NCBI RefSeq assembly: GCF_025602895.1 | Contig: NW_026516243.1 | Location: forward strand, 310,001-374,000 | Direction: 5' to 3' | Length of the DNA stretch: 64,000 nt | From: Polychytrium aggregatum | Lineage: Eukaryota > Chytridiomycota > Chytridiomycetes > Polychytriales | Shown: in pieces, positions 23,203-34,947 of the stretch | Position numbering within the stretch: position 1 is the first letter of the stretch | How the letters are laid out: every line of letters begins with the position of its first letter | Notes under the pieces: model-generated | What the model was told of the DNA's origin: nothing | Databases searched by the model: none | The model's input: only the letters and a program-made list of their open reading frames with translations | Translations under genes and position numbers: made by a program

Positions 23203-24965
23203 TCAGTGGATGCCTTCGATCCGACGGGTGAATTCGGCTCCGAGCGCAAAGTATACCACGCAGATCGCAAAGATGCACTTGTATCCGAGGCACTGCAGGT
23301 TCCACGAGCTGCCCAGACCTTGGAACTCGTCGCGGACCCAGCCTGCAATCGGCGTGGCGACGATCTGGGGCAGCACCATGGCGACCGTCCAGAGGCTGAT
23401 GTCGCGGGCGGCATCCCGGCCCGAAGGCAGCACATCCATCAGCAGTGCAAACTCGACGCTGAGGAACGGGCCGTAGCCAAGCCCAAAGACGCCCGAGACC
23501 ACCAGGGCACCGGTGAAGGATGTGGTGACGATCATCAGCAGGCACGTCAGGGACATGAGTGCGGTCGAGATGTACACAACCGTCTTCCTCTTCGAGGCCG
23601 AGATAAAGTAGGCGCCAACGGGCGAGATCACCAGCAGGGGAATCACGGCGACGGACACGGCCTTGGTCGGAGACATGTTTGAAGACACGCAGTCGCTGAT
23701 CCAGCTGTGGAGGCAGAGTGGGTTCAGAGACAGAGTCAGATTGATGCGCCAAAATGCCGGATAAATGGCGCCGCCCAGGCAAGTCGCTTGCCGATGTGCG
23801 GAAACAGAGGATCGCCGTCGAGTCCAAGGCAGAGGGCAAAGCGACTTACTACTGGAGGAACTGCTGTACCGTCGCAACGCCGAGCTGGAAGAAGAATCTC
23901 GAGATGAAGACCATGCGAAAGTTGAAGCTCTGGAGTGGGCTGAGGACATCGGCGAGCAGTGTGCTCCAGACAAGTCGCTCGCGATGGATGGCTTTGTAGT
24001 TGTTCCTGGGCTCGTTGAGCTGGCAGGTAAGGCCTGCCGACAGCATCAGGGCCGAGCTCATGATGATGTACATCCCACGTGTGCCCAGGGTGTCGGAAAA
24101 GATGCCAACGACGGCCGCGGCAAGATAGCCGACCATATTGAAGGTGCCCATGACTGCCGAGACCGATCCCTTTTGATCCGGGGCCGACAGATCCGAGATC
24201 AGTCCGTTCATTGGGACCGAGGCAAGAACCCCACCCACGGTCACGAGCAGGTACCCGCCGATATAGGTAGTGAGGCTGGATTTGTCTGACAGCAGCAGCA
24301 GCGAGCTGGACATGCAGAGGCTGCCGACCACAATCCAGGGCTTGCGTTTGCCGTACTTTGAGACGTAGCGATCGTTCAGGGCCCCAACGAGAAGCGATGC
24401 CGGCAGCGTGACGGCAGCAGAGAGGAAGCAGACCAGAGAAAGGCCCTCGCCCTTGTGGTCTTCGCCCATGATGTTGCGGATCTGGTACGGAGAGATGACG
24501 GCGCCAAGCAGGAAGACTGGGCCGCGGGGTGTGAGTTGTGGAGGTGTGGGCGTGAGTGAAGGGTATGGCGGATGTTAGAGGAGCCAGAGAGGATCAGCAT
24601 CCAAGATAACCCAGGAGCTTACTGCATGCTCGATCAGGCCACTGTCGACACATCGCACGATCGCAGCAGTCCGACGACCAAGATCACAGCTGCCGGAGCC
24701 GTGAGAAGACGCAGCACGCGATCGACGGCGACTTACAGAACGAGTGGTAGCCAAGCCAGAATGAGTTCAGCAGCACGATCTGAGCCGGCGACAGGTGCGC
24801 GAGTTGCTCTTTCTTGTGGTCTTTCTCGCACGAGATGTCAAAGCGGGTATCGACGCAGGTCTCGAGCGATCCAGCATCCACCAGCGTCGAAGGGAAGCAG
24901 AACGTGCGCTTGTTGGATATCATGATGATTTCGGTCGACTGGCGGGGACTGAAGATCGAGCCCAT
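23203..24965 (-). CDS. Major facilitator superfamily transporter
   Basis: Secondary transporter of about 465 aa. Exons (minus): 24965-24737, 24516-23850 and 23704-23203, all in phase. An alternative in-frame start lies at 24923. About twelve hydrophobic helices can be counted. The signature loop between helices 2 and 3, ALNDRYVSKYGKRKPWI, fits the MFS D-R-x5-G-[KR]-R/K motif and most resembles glycoside-pentoside-hexuronide or sucrose-type transporters, which share GA-L-SDR-x-R-x-G-R-R-PW. Substrate cannot be told from sequence. It is divergent from the mitochondrial gene at 25854, with about 890 bp between starts. Confidence 0.88.
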
Positions 24966-25853
24966 GATCCCCTATATCCGTGAGGATCTGATAGTGGATC
25001 GACTAATTTCACCCCGGAAGCGCAAGACGATCGCACGATCAACCCCCCCTCTGCCTGGAATGCCGCCGATGACAATGTGGACGCCGAGAGAGGAATTTGG
25101 GCGCGCTGGCGCTGTTGGCGGGATTTCGCAAGCCCCTTGCAGCCCCAGCCAGGGCTCTGGATGCTCGCGCCGTCGATACCGATCGAGTCGGACGAGCTGC
25201 TGAGTCGTCGTCTTGGAAGTCAAAGCGAGGCGTTGTGATGATGTATGGAAGGCGAGGATCGGGCGCTTGGTCATCTGATGAATGAGAAATGCTTTGGTGA
25301 GGATGATTGTTTGGTCCGAGAGATGCAGAACGCTCAGCCCAATGTCCCGAGCCACACGAACATGTTGCGGCTGGCTCGGCAGCGTCTCAATAAGACCAAG
25401 ACGCATATCATTGCGCCTAATATCTGCCGTATCCTGCGCTGTCTGCACGGCCAATGTCCGTTGGCATCACCGATTCGATCATGAGCACACACACACACCG
25501 ACTCATGCTCGGCCAATCAGCGCGCGCGTGTGTGTGTGCGCTCTCGCGAATGCAGCCGCATTCGAGCCGGCGATCGCAGCCAGCCGCCGAAAAAATCTTC
25601 TCAGCGACGAGAGAAAAAAAAGGCCATCCATCCAAGTGCGCTCGGGACAGTCCTGGATTCCAGATCGCCCTCCTGCCCAAGCACCCCGGACGGCGCCAGC
25701 AGCACACCGCGCAGCAAGCCGATCTCGCCAACGCAAACAGCTGGACTTGGCCCGGAACCGCCCCCGACTGTTCCTTCGTAGCAGAATAGAAGCACAACCG
25801 CAAACGCAAACGCAAACACACGTATCCTGCAGCCTCCATTTCATCGCACAGCT
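24966..25853. other. Divergent intergenic region
   Basis: Promoter space for the MFS gene (-) and the mitochondrial protein (+). Contains an alternating (ca)n/(gt)n purine-pyrimidine stretch at about 25485-25542, capable of Z-DNA. Several open frames here lack any conserved feature. Confidence 0.55.
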
Positions 25854-27709
25854 ATGTCGACGCTGCTTAGATCCGGGCGAAAGGCGCTGAGCCTTGCAAC
25901 GAGAACACCGTCCCTCGCATTGGCGACATCTCGAGGTGTGTGGATGCATTGCAGCGCACCTCCCATCCCGCACCGTCGGTTACGCTCGCGGCCGGACCGG
26001 CTCATGTGGGCCAGCCATGGAGACGGACAGAGATCTTGGTGCTGACTTGTCCGGCTCACGGCCCCACTGCAGGATCCCTCTTCCAAATCCCACGCGGTTT
26101 CCAAACCGCCGTAGTCGGTGAGTAACATCCCGGGGGCACATGCGCCCGAGGAGCAGAGGCGATCGGGTTGCTTCAGAACGTATTTTCTTGGAGCAGGACA
26201 GCGCATCGCAGATCCCGATTGAGATGCACTTTCACGCTCCGAGAAGGACATGGACAGCACCAAGCTGGATGGCCTGTGGCTGCAAGTGCTGGATTGGATC
26301 AGCCGCAGCTCTGTCGCATCCAATGTGCTGAGACAGCGTGAACTTGCCCGGCACTTGCTCGCGTTTGTGGAGCACTTGCGCCACTATCCGTCGACCTCTG
26401 CGACTGGACGATCACGACTCATGCATCTCTTGCTTCGTCCTTGCTGCGAACTATGGCGAAACCCTGTACACCTTTCAATTTGGAATTGCCGTCGTCACGA
26501 TCCCAATCGGAACACTGCCAATGTGAACCACGACACCCCGATCGCATCCTTCCGTAATGATCACAATCTCCAACGACGACGTCTCATGGGTTCTGCGAAA
26601 CGATGCTGTGGCCTGCTATTGCTGTCCTTGGTGTCAAATCGAACCTCCGTACCGGTCCGCATGCATCGCTCGAATGGCCATTCGTGCCGAACAATTCCTT
26701 GCTGGCGACCACTGTTCCAGCTCGCACTGAGGCCACCGTCACCGCCGAGAAGCGCAAGCGTGTGATCCAAATCTTCGATCCCACCACCGAGCTGATCGAG
26801 GCCAGCGAGATCAGCAAAATCGCCATCCCTGAGGGGGTCTCGACCGCTTTTGGCGAGCACTACCGCCGGATGGTCATGGGTTTCCAGAAGGCCGACTTGG
26901 CGCATAATGCCCTGCGAGTCTTTTCATACCAGATCGCCTCGCCGCGCGACGCCGAAATCTTTGCGACGCTTCTAAAGCAGTGGAGGGCCACGGGCCACTC
27001 GTTCTCGAAGGGAGACTCGCTTGTGGTGCTGGAAAGCCTGTGGAATGCCGGTGCCTACGACACCATTCTCGAACTGTGGTGCGACCGCCCGTCCTACAAC
27101 ATGGTCTTTGGCCTGGACTATGCCCACCGGCTGATGCGTAGCTTCCAAACCGAGGCCTTGGCCAAAGGTGTCTCTGAAGAAGCCCATATCGCCGCTCTCG
27201 ACAAGCTCTACAAGACTTTTGCTGTGGCGCTCTCGTATGACTATCCCCCCACGAGCGAGACGTACGCCATCCTTATTTCGACGGGTGCGTACGGACGCAC
27301 CTCCGAGGGCTGGAGACGCTCTCTTGTCACGGCAAAGGAGCAGATTTCCCTCGGCCTGCCGTTTACGCCCGAGTCGACCATTGCCCTTGTCGATGGCTAC
27401 CTCAAGACCGGGCTGACCAAGGAGGCAGCCAGCCTGATCACGTCCGAGCGAAAGCGTCTGCCTGCCTTGCGCGCTCTGGATCTCTTCCAGATCCAAGTTG
27501 CTTTGGCCAGCCAGAACTATGTGCAGGCCATCGAGGCCTACACCCAACTGAAAGCCAACGACGCACCGGAAGACTCGGCTGTGTTTGGATCGTGGCTGTG
27601 GGAGTCGGAGGCACAGGTCGTCGACAAGCTGATCCAGGCTTTGGCCGCCGATCCCGCCAACGAGACCATGCTGAAGAAAGTCGAGAGCCTGAGATCGGGT
27701 GCTCGCTGA
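25854..27709 (+). CDS. Mitochondrial helical-repeat (PPR-like) protein
   Basis: Exons: 25854-25935, 26073-26117 and 26721-27709; 371 aa, in phase throughout. The N-terminus MSTLLRSGRKALSLATRTP is a typical mitochondrial presequence: Arg/Ser/Leu-rich with no acidic residue. The body is all-helical with repeat-like segments, for example SETYAILISTGAYGRTSEGW and STIALVDGYLKTGLTKEAAS, resembling pentatricopeptide or TPR helices. I do not recognise a specific family. A role in mitochondrial translation or RNA metabolism would fit but is inference. The 45-nt middle exon has a good branch site (gctgac) and acceptor (ctgcag) and keeps frame, but it could be alternatively spliced: exon 1 (phase 1) also joins exon 3 in frame. 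Confidence 0.8.
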
Positions 27710-28240
27710 GAGCACAGCGTTGCTTTGGACGCGGCGAAGCGCTTACAACACCGTCCCTCCTCGCGATGATGTACAGCCAGAAAATGACAAGGCTTTTGGA
27801 TGCCAAGGCGCCTTGCGATGAATCTCGAGGGGAGCTCCCATGACCAGCGCCGTCGGTCAATTGGACTGGCACTTGCATATTGGACGGGTGGGTCTACCGT
27901 CGATACAAACGGCAACTTGCGGATCGGGCTGATCGGCGTCGTCGACCACTCGTCCCTCTCATGATCAAATACATGTCACGCCAACAGTTGGCCAGTGACT
28001 TTGCACCTGTGGCTGCGTGCCCGCTGGGGGATACGATCCGATGGATGTCGATATGCAGTCGGGCAGCTGTGTTGTCGACTGAGTCTATTCTGCCAACCGA
28101 GCTTGCCCAACACACTGTCCCAGAGCGGCCATGGCGAGATGAGGCGGCGATCAAGATGCCTCTTCACACCTCCCCACCCACCAGCATCCTCTCGGACAAT
28201 ACAGCCGCGGGCCAGAACCAAAGATCGCAAGGCGCTGCTG
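27710..28240. other. Convergent intergenic region
   Basis: Between the 3' ends of the mitochondrial protein gene and SPG1. No gene is supported. Confidence 0.55.
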
Positions 28241-29891
28241 TCAGTACTCCAGAATAGGCGCACCCATCTCCTCGATACATGGAATCGTACACTTGAGATC
28301 GAAGGCTTTGGCCAACACAATCTTGAAGATTTTCTGGACGTTGATTGAATGTGACGTGGAGCAGAACACAAGCGATGCCTTCATGGCTTTGGCGAATCTC
28401 CGCGCCTGCAAGATCAAAGCAACAAACGAGCGAGCGATGGTGTCCAAGGACAGCAGCAGAAGGGGTCAGTGCAGGGGCAAGCGCAAAAGTAACCGTGGGC
28501 CAGGCGACGCCCAATCGCAACGGACGAGTCTGCCAGAGGGTATCGCTGCATCGCTGCTCACCTGCTGGGTGATTTCTTCTTGCTCCTCTCTGGGAAAGGT
28601 CGCAAACTGGTCATACTTGGTGCCGATCAGAAAGGGGATGGCGGTCTGGATGAATAGCGCCCACACAGCGCGGTGCAGCGCGGTGCAGCGTAGTGGAGCC
28701 AAGGGATGGTGGTCAGGAGAGGCGACAGAGCGGATCATCAGAAACGAGCCGTGAGCCACGGCACAAGACCAAGGACGAGGAGCCGTCTGTGGTGGGAGCA
28801 GCGCCATTGATATGACTACCTATTCTGTACCACAGCGGCCGATCTGAAATGGCGGCGATGGATTTGGGCTGTACCTTATTGAATCCTCTGGCTTGTCTGT
28901 ACCACTCTTTGATGCTGTTGAGGGTGGACTTTCGGGACAAATCAAACATGAACAAGATGGCCACGGCATCGTTACAGACGAGCGGGAGCATGTTGACGAA
29001 TTCACGCTGCCCGCCAAGATCCCAGATGCTGAAGGTGATTTCTGTGTTTCGGATCGAGATGGTCTTTTCCATAAAGTTGACGCCTGTGATGCAAAGGAAA
29101 GGGTTGGGGCGCGAGCATGCACGTGTGTGGAGAACTCAGTTTGAAAAGCCGAGGCCAGAACGATGCGGCAGGCTCGACGCTGAAATGAATACTGTCCCCT
29201 TGGTCATCAAGGCATGACGACCTGCAAGACAAAGTTGCCACCGGGCACATCCCCCGCCCCTATACGCTCGAGGCAGCACGTCAACCCACCAAGGGTCTGG
29301 ATATAGTCCTCATCAAACGAGCCCTCAACGTATTTGACCATCAAGCTTGTCTTGCCAATCTGGCTATCTCCCACCATCCCGACCTTGATCACGACGCTGT
29401 GAGGAGCATGGCATCGGATGTATGGCAGCAGGAGGTACTCTTGGGTTAGCTTCGCGCCATCACTGCCCATCAGCAAGGATTGCCCACCGAATTGGTATTT
29501 TTCCAGGCCGATAGACTGCGCTCGGCTACAGGGTGTGGATCTGGAGTGTGCGGCCTGGGCGATAGCCTTCACGGGCGTTTGGACGCGTCGAGCACCACTG
29601 CAAGTCGTGACGGAAGGGCTGATTCGAAGGAGGCCGCAGCCACCACGGAGGTGCGAAAAGCGGCTCAGGCCTCTGAGCTACTATCAAATTTGCCTACCTA
29701 TTCTTTTTCGCTGCGTCCACTACGCTCTTTCCGGCGACATTGGCTGCGCTGGCGAGATGGGCAACATCGGCATTGCTCGAGCGTGGCGAGGGTCCCAACG
29801 GCGAGGTAGGCGGGGATGTAAAGACGGCGGGACTCGGCTCCGGTTTGGATGGAGTGCTCTGTGACGGGCCCGTGGAGGATGTCGACATCAT
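28241..29891 (-). CDS. SPG1: Spg1/Tem1 septation-initiation GTPase
   Basis: Ras-like GTPase at the top of the septation initiation (mitotic exit) network on spindle pole bodies. Exons (minus): 29891-29698, 29396-29290, 29083-28875, 28645-28562 and 28405-28241; 252 aa, all in phase. Motifs: [19 protein letters not shown] (P-loop), [28 protein letters not shown] (G3, DLGGQ in place of the Ras DTAGQ, typical of Spg1), GTKYDQF (G4 TKxD) and [15 protein letters not shown] (G5). The N-terminal ~64 residues are a Ser/Pro-rich extension. Near-identity of the core to yeast-type Spg1/Tem1 makes this secure. Confidence 0.96.
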
Positions 29892-30597
29892 GGTCAAGGG
29901 CGTGGGCACACGGGGTCTTGAATAGGCAGACGGATGCGAGACGCTGAGCGGGGCGCGTTAGGATGGATGCGTTGGCGAGAGCGGAGCAACGGGCCGCCGA
30001 AAAGGACAATGCTTCAGCAGCCGAGCCGAGGAGTACGGAGCGGCTTGGGTTTTATCGCTGGTGCCAATATTGCGCGTTGCAGATGCTGTGCAGCCGTGGC
30101 AGTATCGATGGCTGGATGAGGGGGTATGACCGACCGACCGTGGGAACAGACAACCAAGGCAGTGGGCACGACAGAGGACGTCGCTTGGGACCGCTGGCCA
30201 CGCGCGGGATTCGAGCACAATGCAGCGGCAAGAGGCGGGCCGCGCTCCGGCAGTAGAGAGAGGTTCTGGCGGTGGTGGAGCGAGAGGATGCGGCCGAGAT
30301 CGAGGCAGCGGTGCAGTCCCGGCAGCAGGCAGCACGGCGACATCAAGCCCGCGGGAAGACCAGCATGGCCAGCCCGCGTTGCGCCGACACGTGAGCACGG
30401 CCGAGGCGGTGGCGCGGCGGCGCTCGGGCCCTGCTGCGCACACGTCTCGCGGTCACACAGGACAGCGCGGTGCTGCGCTATCAGTTCGGGCGCCGCAAGC
30501 CGGCAGTCAAATTGCGGGCTGGTTGTCGGCTGCGAATCTCTGCCCCAGCACCTGCCTTGCGGCTCCATCCGGCATCTCCATCCGGTATCCATCCGCC
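29892..30597. other. Divergent intergenic region between SPG1 and HIS5
   Basis: GC-rich promoter space of about 700 bp for two housekeeping genes. I see no gene; overlapping open frames on both strands lack protein-like features. Confidence 0.6.
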
Positions 30598-32132
30598 ATG
30601 TCTCTGCGTCGCCCAGACTTCAGCCTCGAGGCCGTCGTTCGTCCCAACATCTGGAAGCTCCAGGTGAGCCGATGAGCCAGACGACCAAACCTCGCATCAA
30701 GCATGTGGCGTGCGGTGCTGCTTGGAGGACAGCTCCGTTGTCTGCCGGCCAGCGAGCTCACGATCCCGTCTTGCCTCCTCCTCCAGCCATACCGATGTGC
30801 TCGAGACGATTACTCCGAGGGTATCCTGCTTGATGCCAACGAGAACTCGTTTGGCCCGGCCGTCGCGCTGGAAACCGAACTCGGCGATCTTCAGCTCGAG
30901 CGATACCCAGACCCCCACCAAGTCGAGCTCAAGGCGCTCCTGGCCCAGTTCCGCAACGTTCCTTCGCCCGATTACTTTTTCCTCGGCGTTGGCTCCGACG
31001 AGTCGATCGATCTGATCATCCGAGTCTTTTGCACGCCTGCCAAGGACAAGATCCTGATCACGCCCCCGACCTACGGCATGTACAGCGTCTGTGCCCAGGT
31101 CAACGACGTTGGCGTGGTCAAGGTGCCGCTGATTACCGAGGATGCCTCGTTCCAGCTGGACCTGCCTGAGGTCGGTCTCCACTTTGATGGTGCTGTCGGG
31201 CCAGGACCACACTTGTGCGAAGATCGGCGCCTGTGTGTGGATGTTGGTATGGCAACTTTTCGCCTGCAGGCGTTTATCTAACCACGACATCCCCGCATTC
31301 GCATATCCGCAGATGTTCAAAGCCATTGATGCGGATCCGACCATCAAGGCCATTTTCTTGTGCTCGCCCGGCAACCCCACCAGCTCCCTGCTCAAGCACG
31401 AGGACATTGCCGCTGTCCTGAACTACGAGAACTTTAGGGGCGTCGTTGTCGTCGACGAGGCCTACATCGACTTTTGCCAGGACCAGACGGTGTCGGAGTG
31501 GGCCAAAGAGTACCCCAATCTGATTGTCACCCAGACGCTGTCCAAGTCGTTTGGTCTGGCTGGTATCAGGTACGTGCGCTGAGCACTGGAGTGCGAGGGG
31601 AGATCCATGCGGCTCGAGAAGCCTCTTGGGGTGCAGCAACAGCGCCGAGCCCGGTCGACTCATCCACCTCACTCTCGGTTTCTTGGTTTCCACAGACTGG
31701 GCATCGCTATCGCACAGCCCTCGATCGCTCGGATCCTCAACAGTACCAAGGCCCCTTACAACATCTCTTCGCTGACATCCAAGCACGCCATTGCTGCCCT
31801 CGGCCCTGCAGGCATCAGCAGCATGAAGGTCAAGGTGGCCAGCATCGAGAGCGAGCGAGCACGACTGCTGCGTGAGCTCGGGGCCTTTGCCCAGATTCGG
31901 CTCATTGGCACCAACCAGGCCAACTTTGTGCTGGCCCAGTGTCTGAGCGCCGAAGGAGCCCCGGACAACCAGCTGGCACACTCGATCTACAAGAGCATGG
32001 CCGAGAAGAACAAGATCGTGGTCCGATTCCGAGGCAACGAGCCTTGGATGCCTGGCTTGTCTCCGAATCACGGTCGGCACTCCCGAGGAGAACACAGACC
32101 TGCTCGCAACGCTGCGGACTTTTTTGAATTAG
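30598..32132 (+). CDS. HIS5: Histidinol-phosphate aminotransferase (apparent frameshift near 3' end)
   Basis: PLP enzyme of histidine biosynthesis that converts imidazole-acetol phosphate to histidinol phosphate. Exons: 30598-30663, 30787-31170, 31313-31569 and 31696-32132; about 380 aa once one base is discounted. Motifs: PYRCARDDYSEGILLDANEN, RYPDPHQVELK, GVGSDESIDLIIR, PPTYGMYSVCAQ, SPGNPTS, VVVDEAYIDF, TLSKSFGLAGIR (PLP Lys), KAPYNISSLTSK, VVRFRGNE and RITVGTPEEN. At 32041-32045 the conserved VVRFRGNE and LGCL...RITVGT blocks fall in different frames because of one extra C in gagccttgg; downstream the +1 frame ends neatly at TAG (32130-32132). Either a sequencing indel or a disabled allele. 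The unshifted frame would run on through an Asn/Thr microsatellite to 32674. Confidence 0.92.
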
Positions 32133-32745
32133 GGCAAGCGGCCAGAGCGGAAGCTCATGAATCGGTGTGGAGCCAACCGGGGCAATCTGCCACACCGCGC
32201 TCTCACCAAAGCTTGAACTCACGGGGTGGATGGTGTTGCTGTGGATGTCAATACAAACCTATATTCAAGCGAGTGCTGTCGTGGTGGCCATGCCAATTGC
32301 AGTTGGGTTTGTGGGCGAGCAGCGCTGTCAAACAGGACAGCCACACCAACACCAGCAATACCATTCCGCCGAATAATAACAACAATACCAATAACAACAA
32401 CAATACCAATAACAACAACAACTGTAACAACAACAATACCAATAACAACAATAACAACAACAACAACTGTAACATCACACCGGCCGGGAGTGTTGTATTG
32501 GTGCACTCGCCACTGCACTCGCCACTGCAAGTCCATCCACTGCCGCTCCCATTGGCTGTGCTGATACCCTCTTGGCGCCGCCCGGGGCTCCTTATTTCGC
32601 CCTCGCTTCTCGCCCTCGCTCGCTCCTGCCGTGTCTGCCCACAATCGCCCGTTTCTCCCTCTCGCTTGCCCTGACCTAACCCTCGTCCGCACTTCCCCGG
32701 CCACTTCGGCTTCCTGGCCTTGCCTGATCTTCCCCGCAGAGGAAC
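32133..32745. other. Intergenic region with Asn/Thr-codon microsatellite
   Basis: Between HIS5 and the gene at 32746. Contains an (aac/aat/acc)n microsatellite. The rest has no supported gene. Confidence 0.6.
32368..32474. repeat. AAC/AAT/ACC trinucleotide microsatellite
   Basis: Runs of aac, aat and acc triplets over about 107 bp, just downstream of HIS5. It would encode Asn/Thr only if HIS5 read-through from the frameshift were real. Confidence 0.92.
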
Positions 32746-33229
32746 ATGTCTTCGCTTGTGGGAACTCCGGCCCACCGCCCAAACAGCAGGAAAAAAGACC
32801 GTTTCAACCTGAAGCTCAAAAAGGTGGGTGTGGCTCCCAGACCAGACCAGACCAGACCAGACCAGACCAGACCAGACCAGACCAGACCGCCATCGCCATG
32901 TCTCGTTCCCAACATGACGGGCGTCCCTCGTCCTGTCTGAGCCCTCGGGCAGCTCTTGACGCTCCGTGTGCTGCTTGCACTCTCCCTCTCACTGTAGCGG
33001 CTTCAAGACCGCTTCCAGGATCCCTACGACGAGTTCCTCGAGTGGCTCTTGGACGTCTATGCCGATTCCGTGGGCCACCAGACCCCCAAGCTGGCCCTGG
33101 ATGCTGTTTTCGCTGCCCCTGCAGTCCCCGCTGCCCTGCTTGCCGCTCCTGTGGAGGACCATGCTGCCGCTGCCGCTGCCAATGTCACCTGCGCCGACCA
33201 TTTCGGTGATGTCTTCAATGCCGTTCCAG

Positions 33230-33265
<36 letters not shown>

Positions 33266-34947
33266 CCGCTCCCTCGCCAGACTCTCCAAAGGGCAAGCCC
33301 AAATCCGACGTCTGGACCATCTGGATCTCGGACAAGCTCAAGGACAAGTTCCACGAGCTCAAGGCCCTCGGCTATGACAAAAGGACCCACGCCGATTTCG
33401 TTGAAATGCTTCTGGACAAGTTTGCGCATTTGGTGCCTGCCTCTCTCGCCGCAAAGTCCTCGCTCAAGAGCCATACGGAGGACAGCGTCCAGCATCCTGC
33501 ATGCGTTGCCAAGCTTCCTGTGACCATCGCCCCCAGCCCTGCTTCGAGTGTTGCCTCTCCGTCTAGCTGCCAGCCCATTACCACGACAGGCTATCGACCC
33601 ATCGCCCCGGCTTCCCAAGAACACCTCCCGACTTGCTTCCAGCCCTCTGTCGAGCCTCCCCACTCGAACGGTCAGGAGGCCACTCCGGGCCCAATGCTGA
33701 CAACACTGTTTGACTCGAAGGAGATGTACTCCAAGGAATACGCGACCTTTTGCCCTCAGTTCGCCGATTATGGCTTTGCTCCAAATATGCTCGACTTCCA
33801 GCCAGCATCGCTCATCCAAACGGCCCCAGACAGCCAAATCGTCCATGACTTCTCGACGGGTGTCCCGGCCGATGCGATCATCGCAGCGTCGCCTGTGTCT
33901 GCAGTGATGCCCCCGTTTTCGATCCCGGACATCAACACCATTTGGGCCGAGCCAACCAGACCCCAGTTCCAGCCTCAATTCCAGCCCATGGTGTCTGCCC
34001 CCTCCTCCGTCAACGCCAACACGGTGGACAAGGATCAATACGAGCGCATCCACCAGCTGATGCAGAATGCCAATGCCAACCAAACCCCGCCCGAAGAAGA
34101 GTCTCTTGCATATGTCCCGCCCAACAACATCGTGTCTGGATGTGGCCTGTTCGACTCGGCCTCGTCCGGATATCTCCCGACTGCCCTTGCGAGCATGCCC
34201 ATCGCCAACATGAGCTTGAATGCGCCTCTGGTTCAGGCGGTCCAGCCCATCAATGCGCCCGGCTTTGCCAACTCTGCTCTGCCCATCAATAGCCAGTACT
34301 CCTTCAACAGTTTTTCCGTCGCCGATCCTGCCATGTTCCGTCAAACCGCAGAAATGTCCAATCCCACGATGACTACCGTTGCTCAGCTTCCTTCGAGCAG
34401 TATCCTTGGCTCGACCGCTAGTCCGTTCCTCCCGGCTTCGACCTTTGTGTCGCCCCTCTCGACCTACGAAGGATTTTATGACGAGATCATACACCATCCT
34501 GCCAAGCGCTGCAAAACCTCTCCTTCGTTTTACTGCTCTCCGCCTTCCTCGACTCTTTCTTCGCTGCCTTGCACCGGCATGACCCAGGCCAATGTCCCCA
34601 ATCCTGCGGCCTCGGCGATTCTAGCCGATTCTTTTGTGTCCTCCACGTCCTCCACGCCCTCTGCCGCTCCCCTGCTCTACGTTGACCCCCAGAACCAGCT
34701 GGCCGACCCTGCACTCTTTGATGGCTACTATCCATTTACTTTCACTGAATCTAGTTATTTAGGCGATGCAACTTTTGCTGTCCAGTCTTTGCCCGCAGAG
34801 CTTGATGGTTCCTTTGCCAACGGCCATGGCTTCGACCCCAGCTTCCTTCCGTTTCCCTCGCGGACTCTGAGACGTACCCACATTCTTTGTTTGTGCTTAT
34901 TAGTTTATCCGCAAGAGCTTTGGAGGGATCGTTGTCCCGGCAGATAG
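32746..34947 (+). CDS. Large Ser/Pro/Asn-rich putative regulator with duplicated helical module
   Basis: Exons 32746-32823 and 32998-34947 (675 aa). I do not recognise a named family. Near the N-terminus, RFNLKLKKRLQDRFQ...YDEFLEWLLDVYA (spanning the splice) and WTIWISDKLKDKFHELKALG with THADFVEMLLDKFAHL look like two copies of one module: a short strand, a Lys-rich helix and a second helix. That pattern is compatible with a ribbon-helix-helix-like fold. An Ala-rich linker lies between them. The following ~500 residues are low-complexity (Ser, Pro, Asn, Gln, Ala) with repeated DPxLFD/DPAMF-type motifs, as in fungal transcriptional activators. The last ~30 residues (after SRTL, near 34870) change character, so a final intron with a GTACCC donor near 34875 may be missed. 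Promoter-binding function is inference. Confidence 0.75.
32836..32889. repeat. Pentanucleotide (accag)n tandem repeat in an intron
   Basis: About ten copies of accag between two exons of the gene at 32746. Confidence 0.95.

Noticed and set aside
29892-30597. Several long overlapping frames on both strands between SPG1 and HIS5.
   Set aside because: They are by-products of GC-rich sequence; translations lack hydrophobic patterning or family motifs, and the region fits a divergent promoter.
32133-32674. C-terminal Asn-rich extension of HIS5.
   Set aside because: It exists only if the one-base shift at 32042 is ignored. The shifted frame gives the conserved enzyme C-terminus and a stop at 32130-32132.
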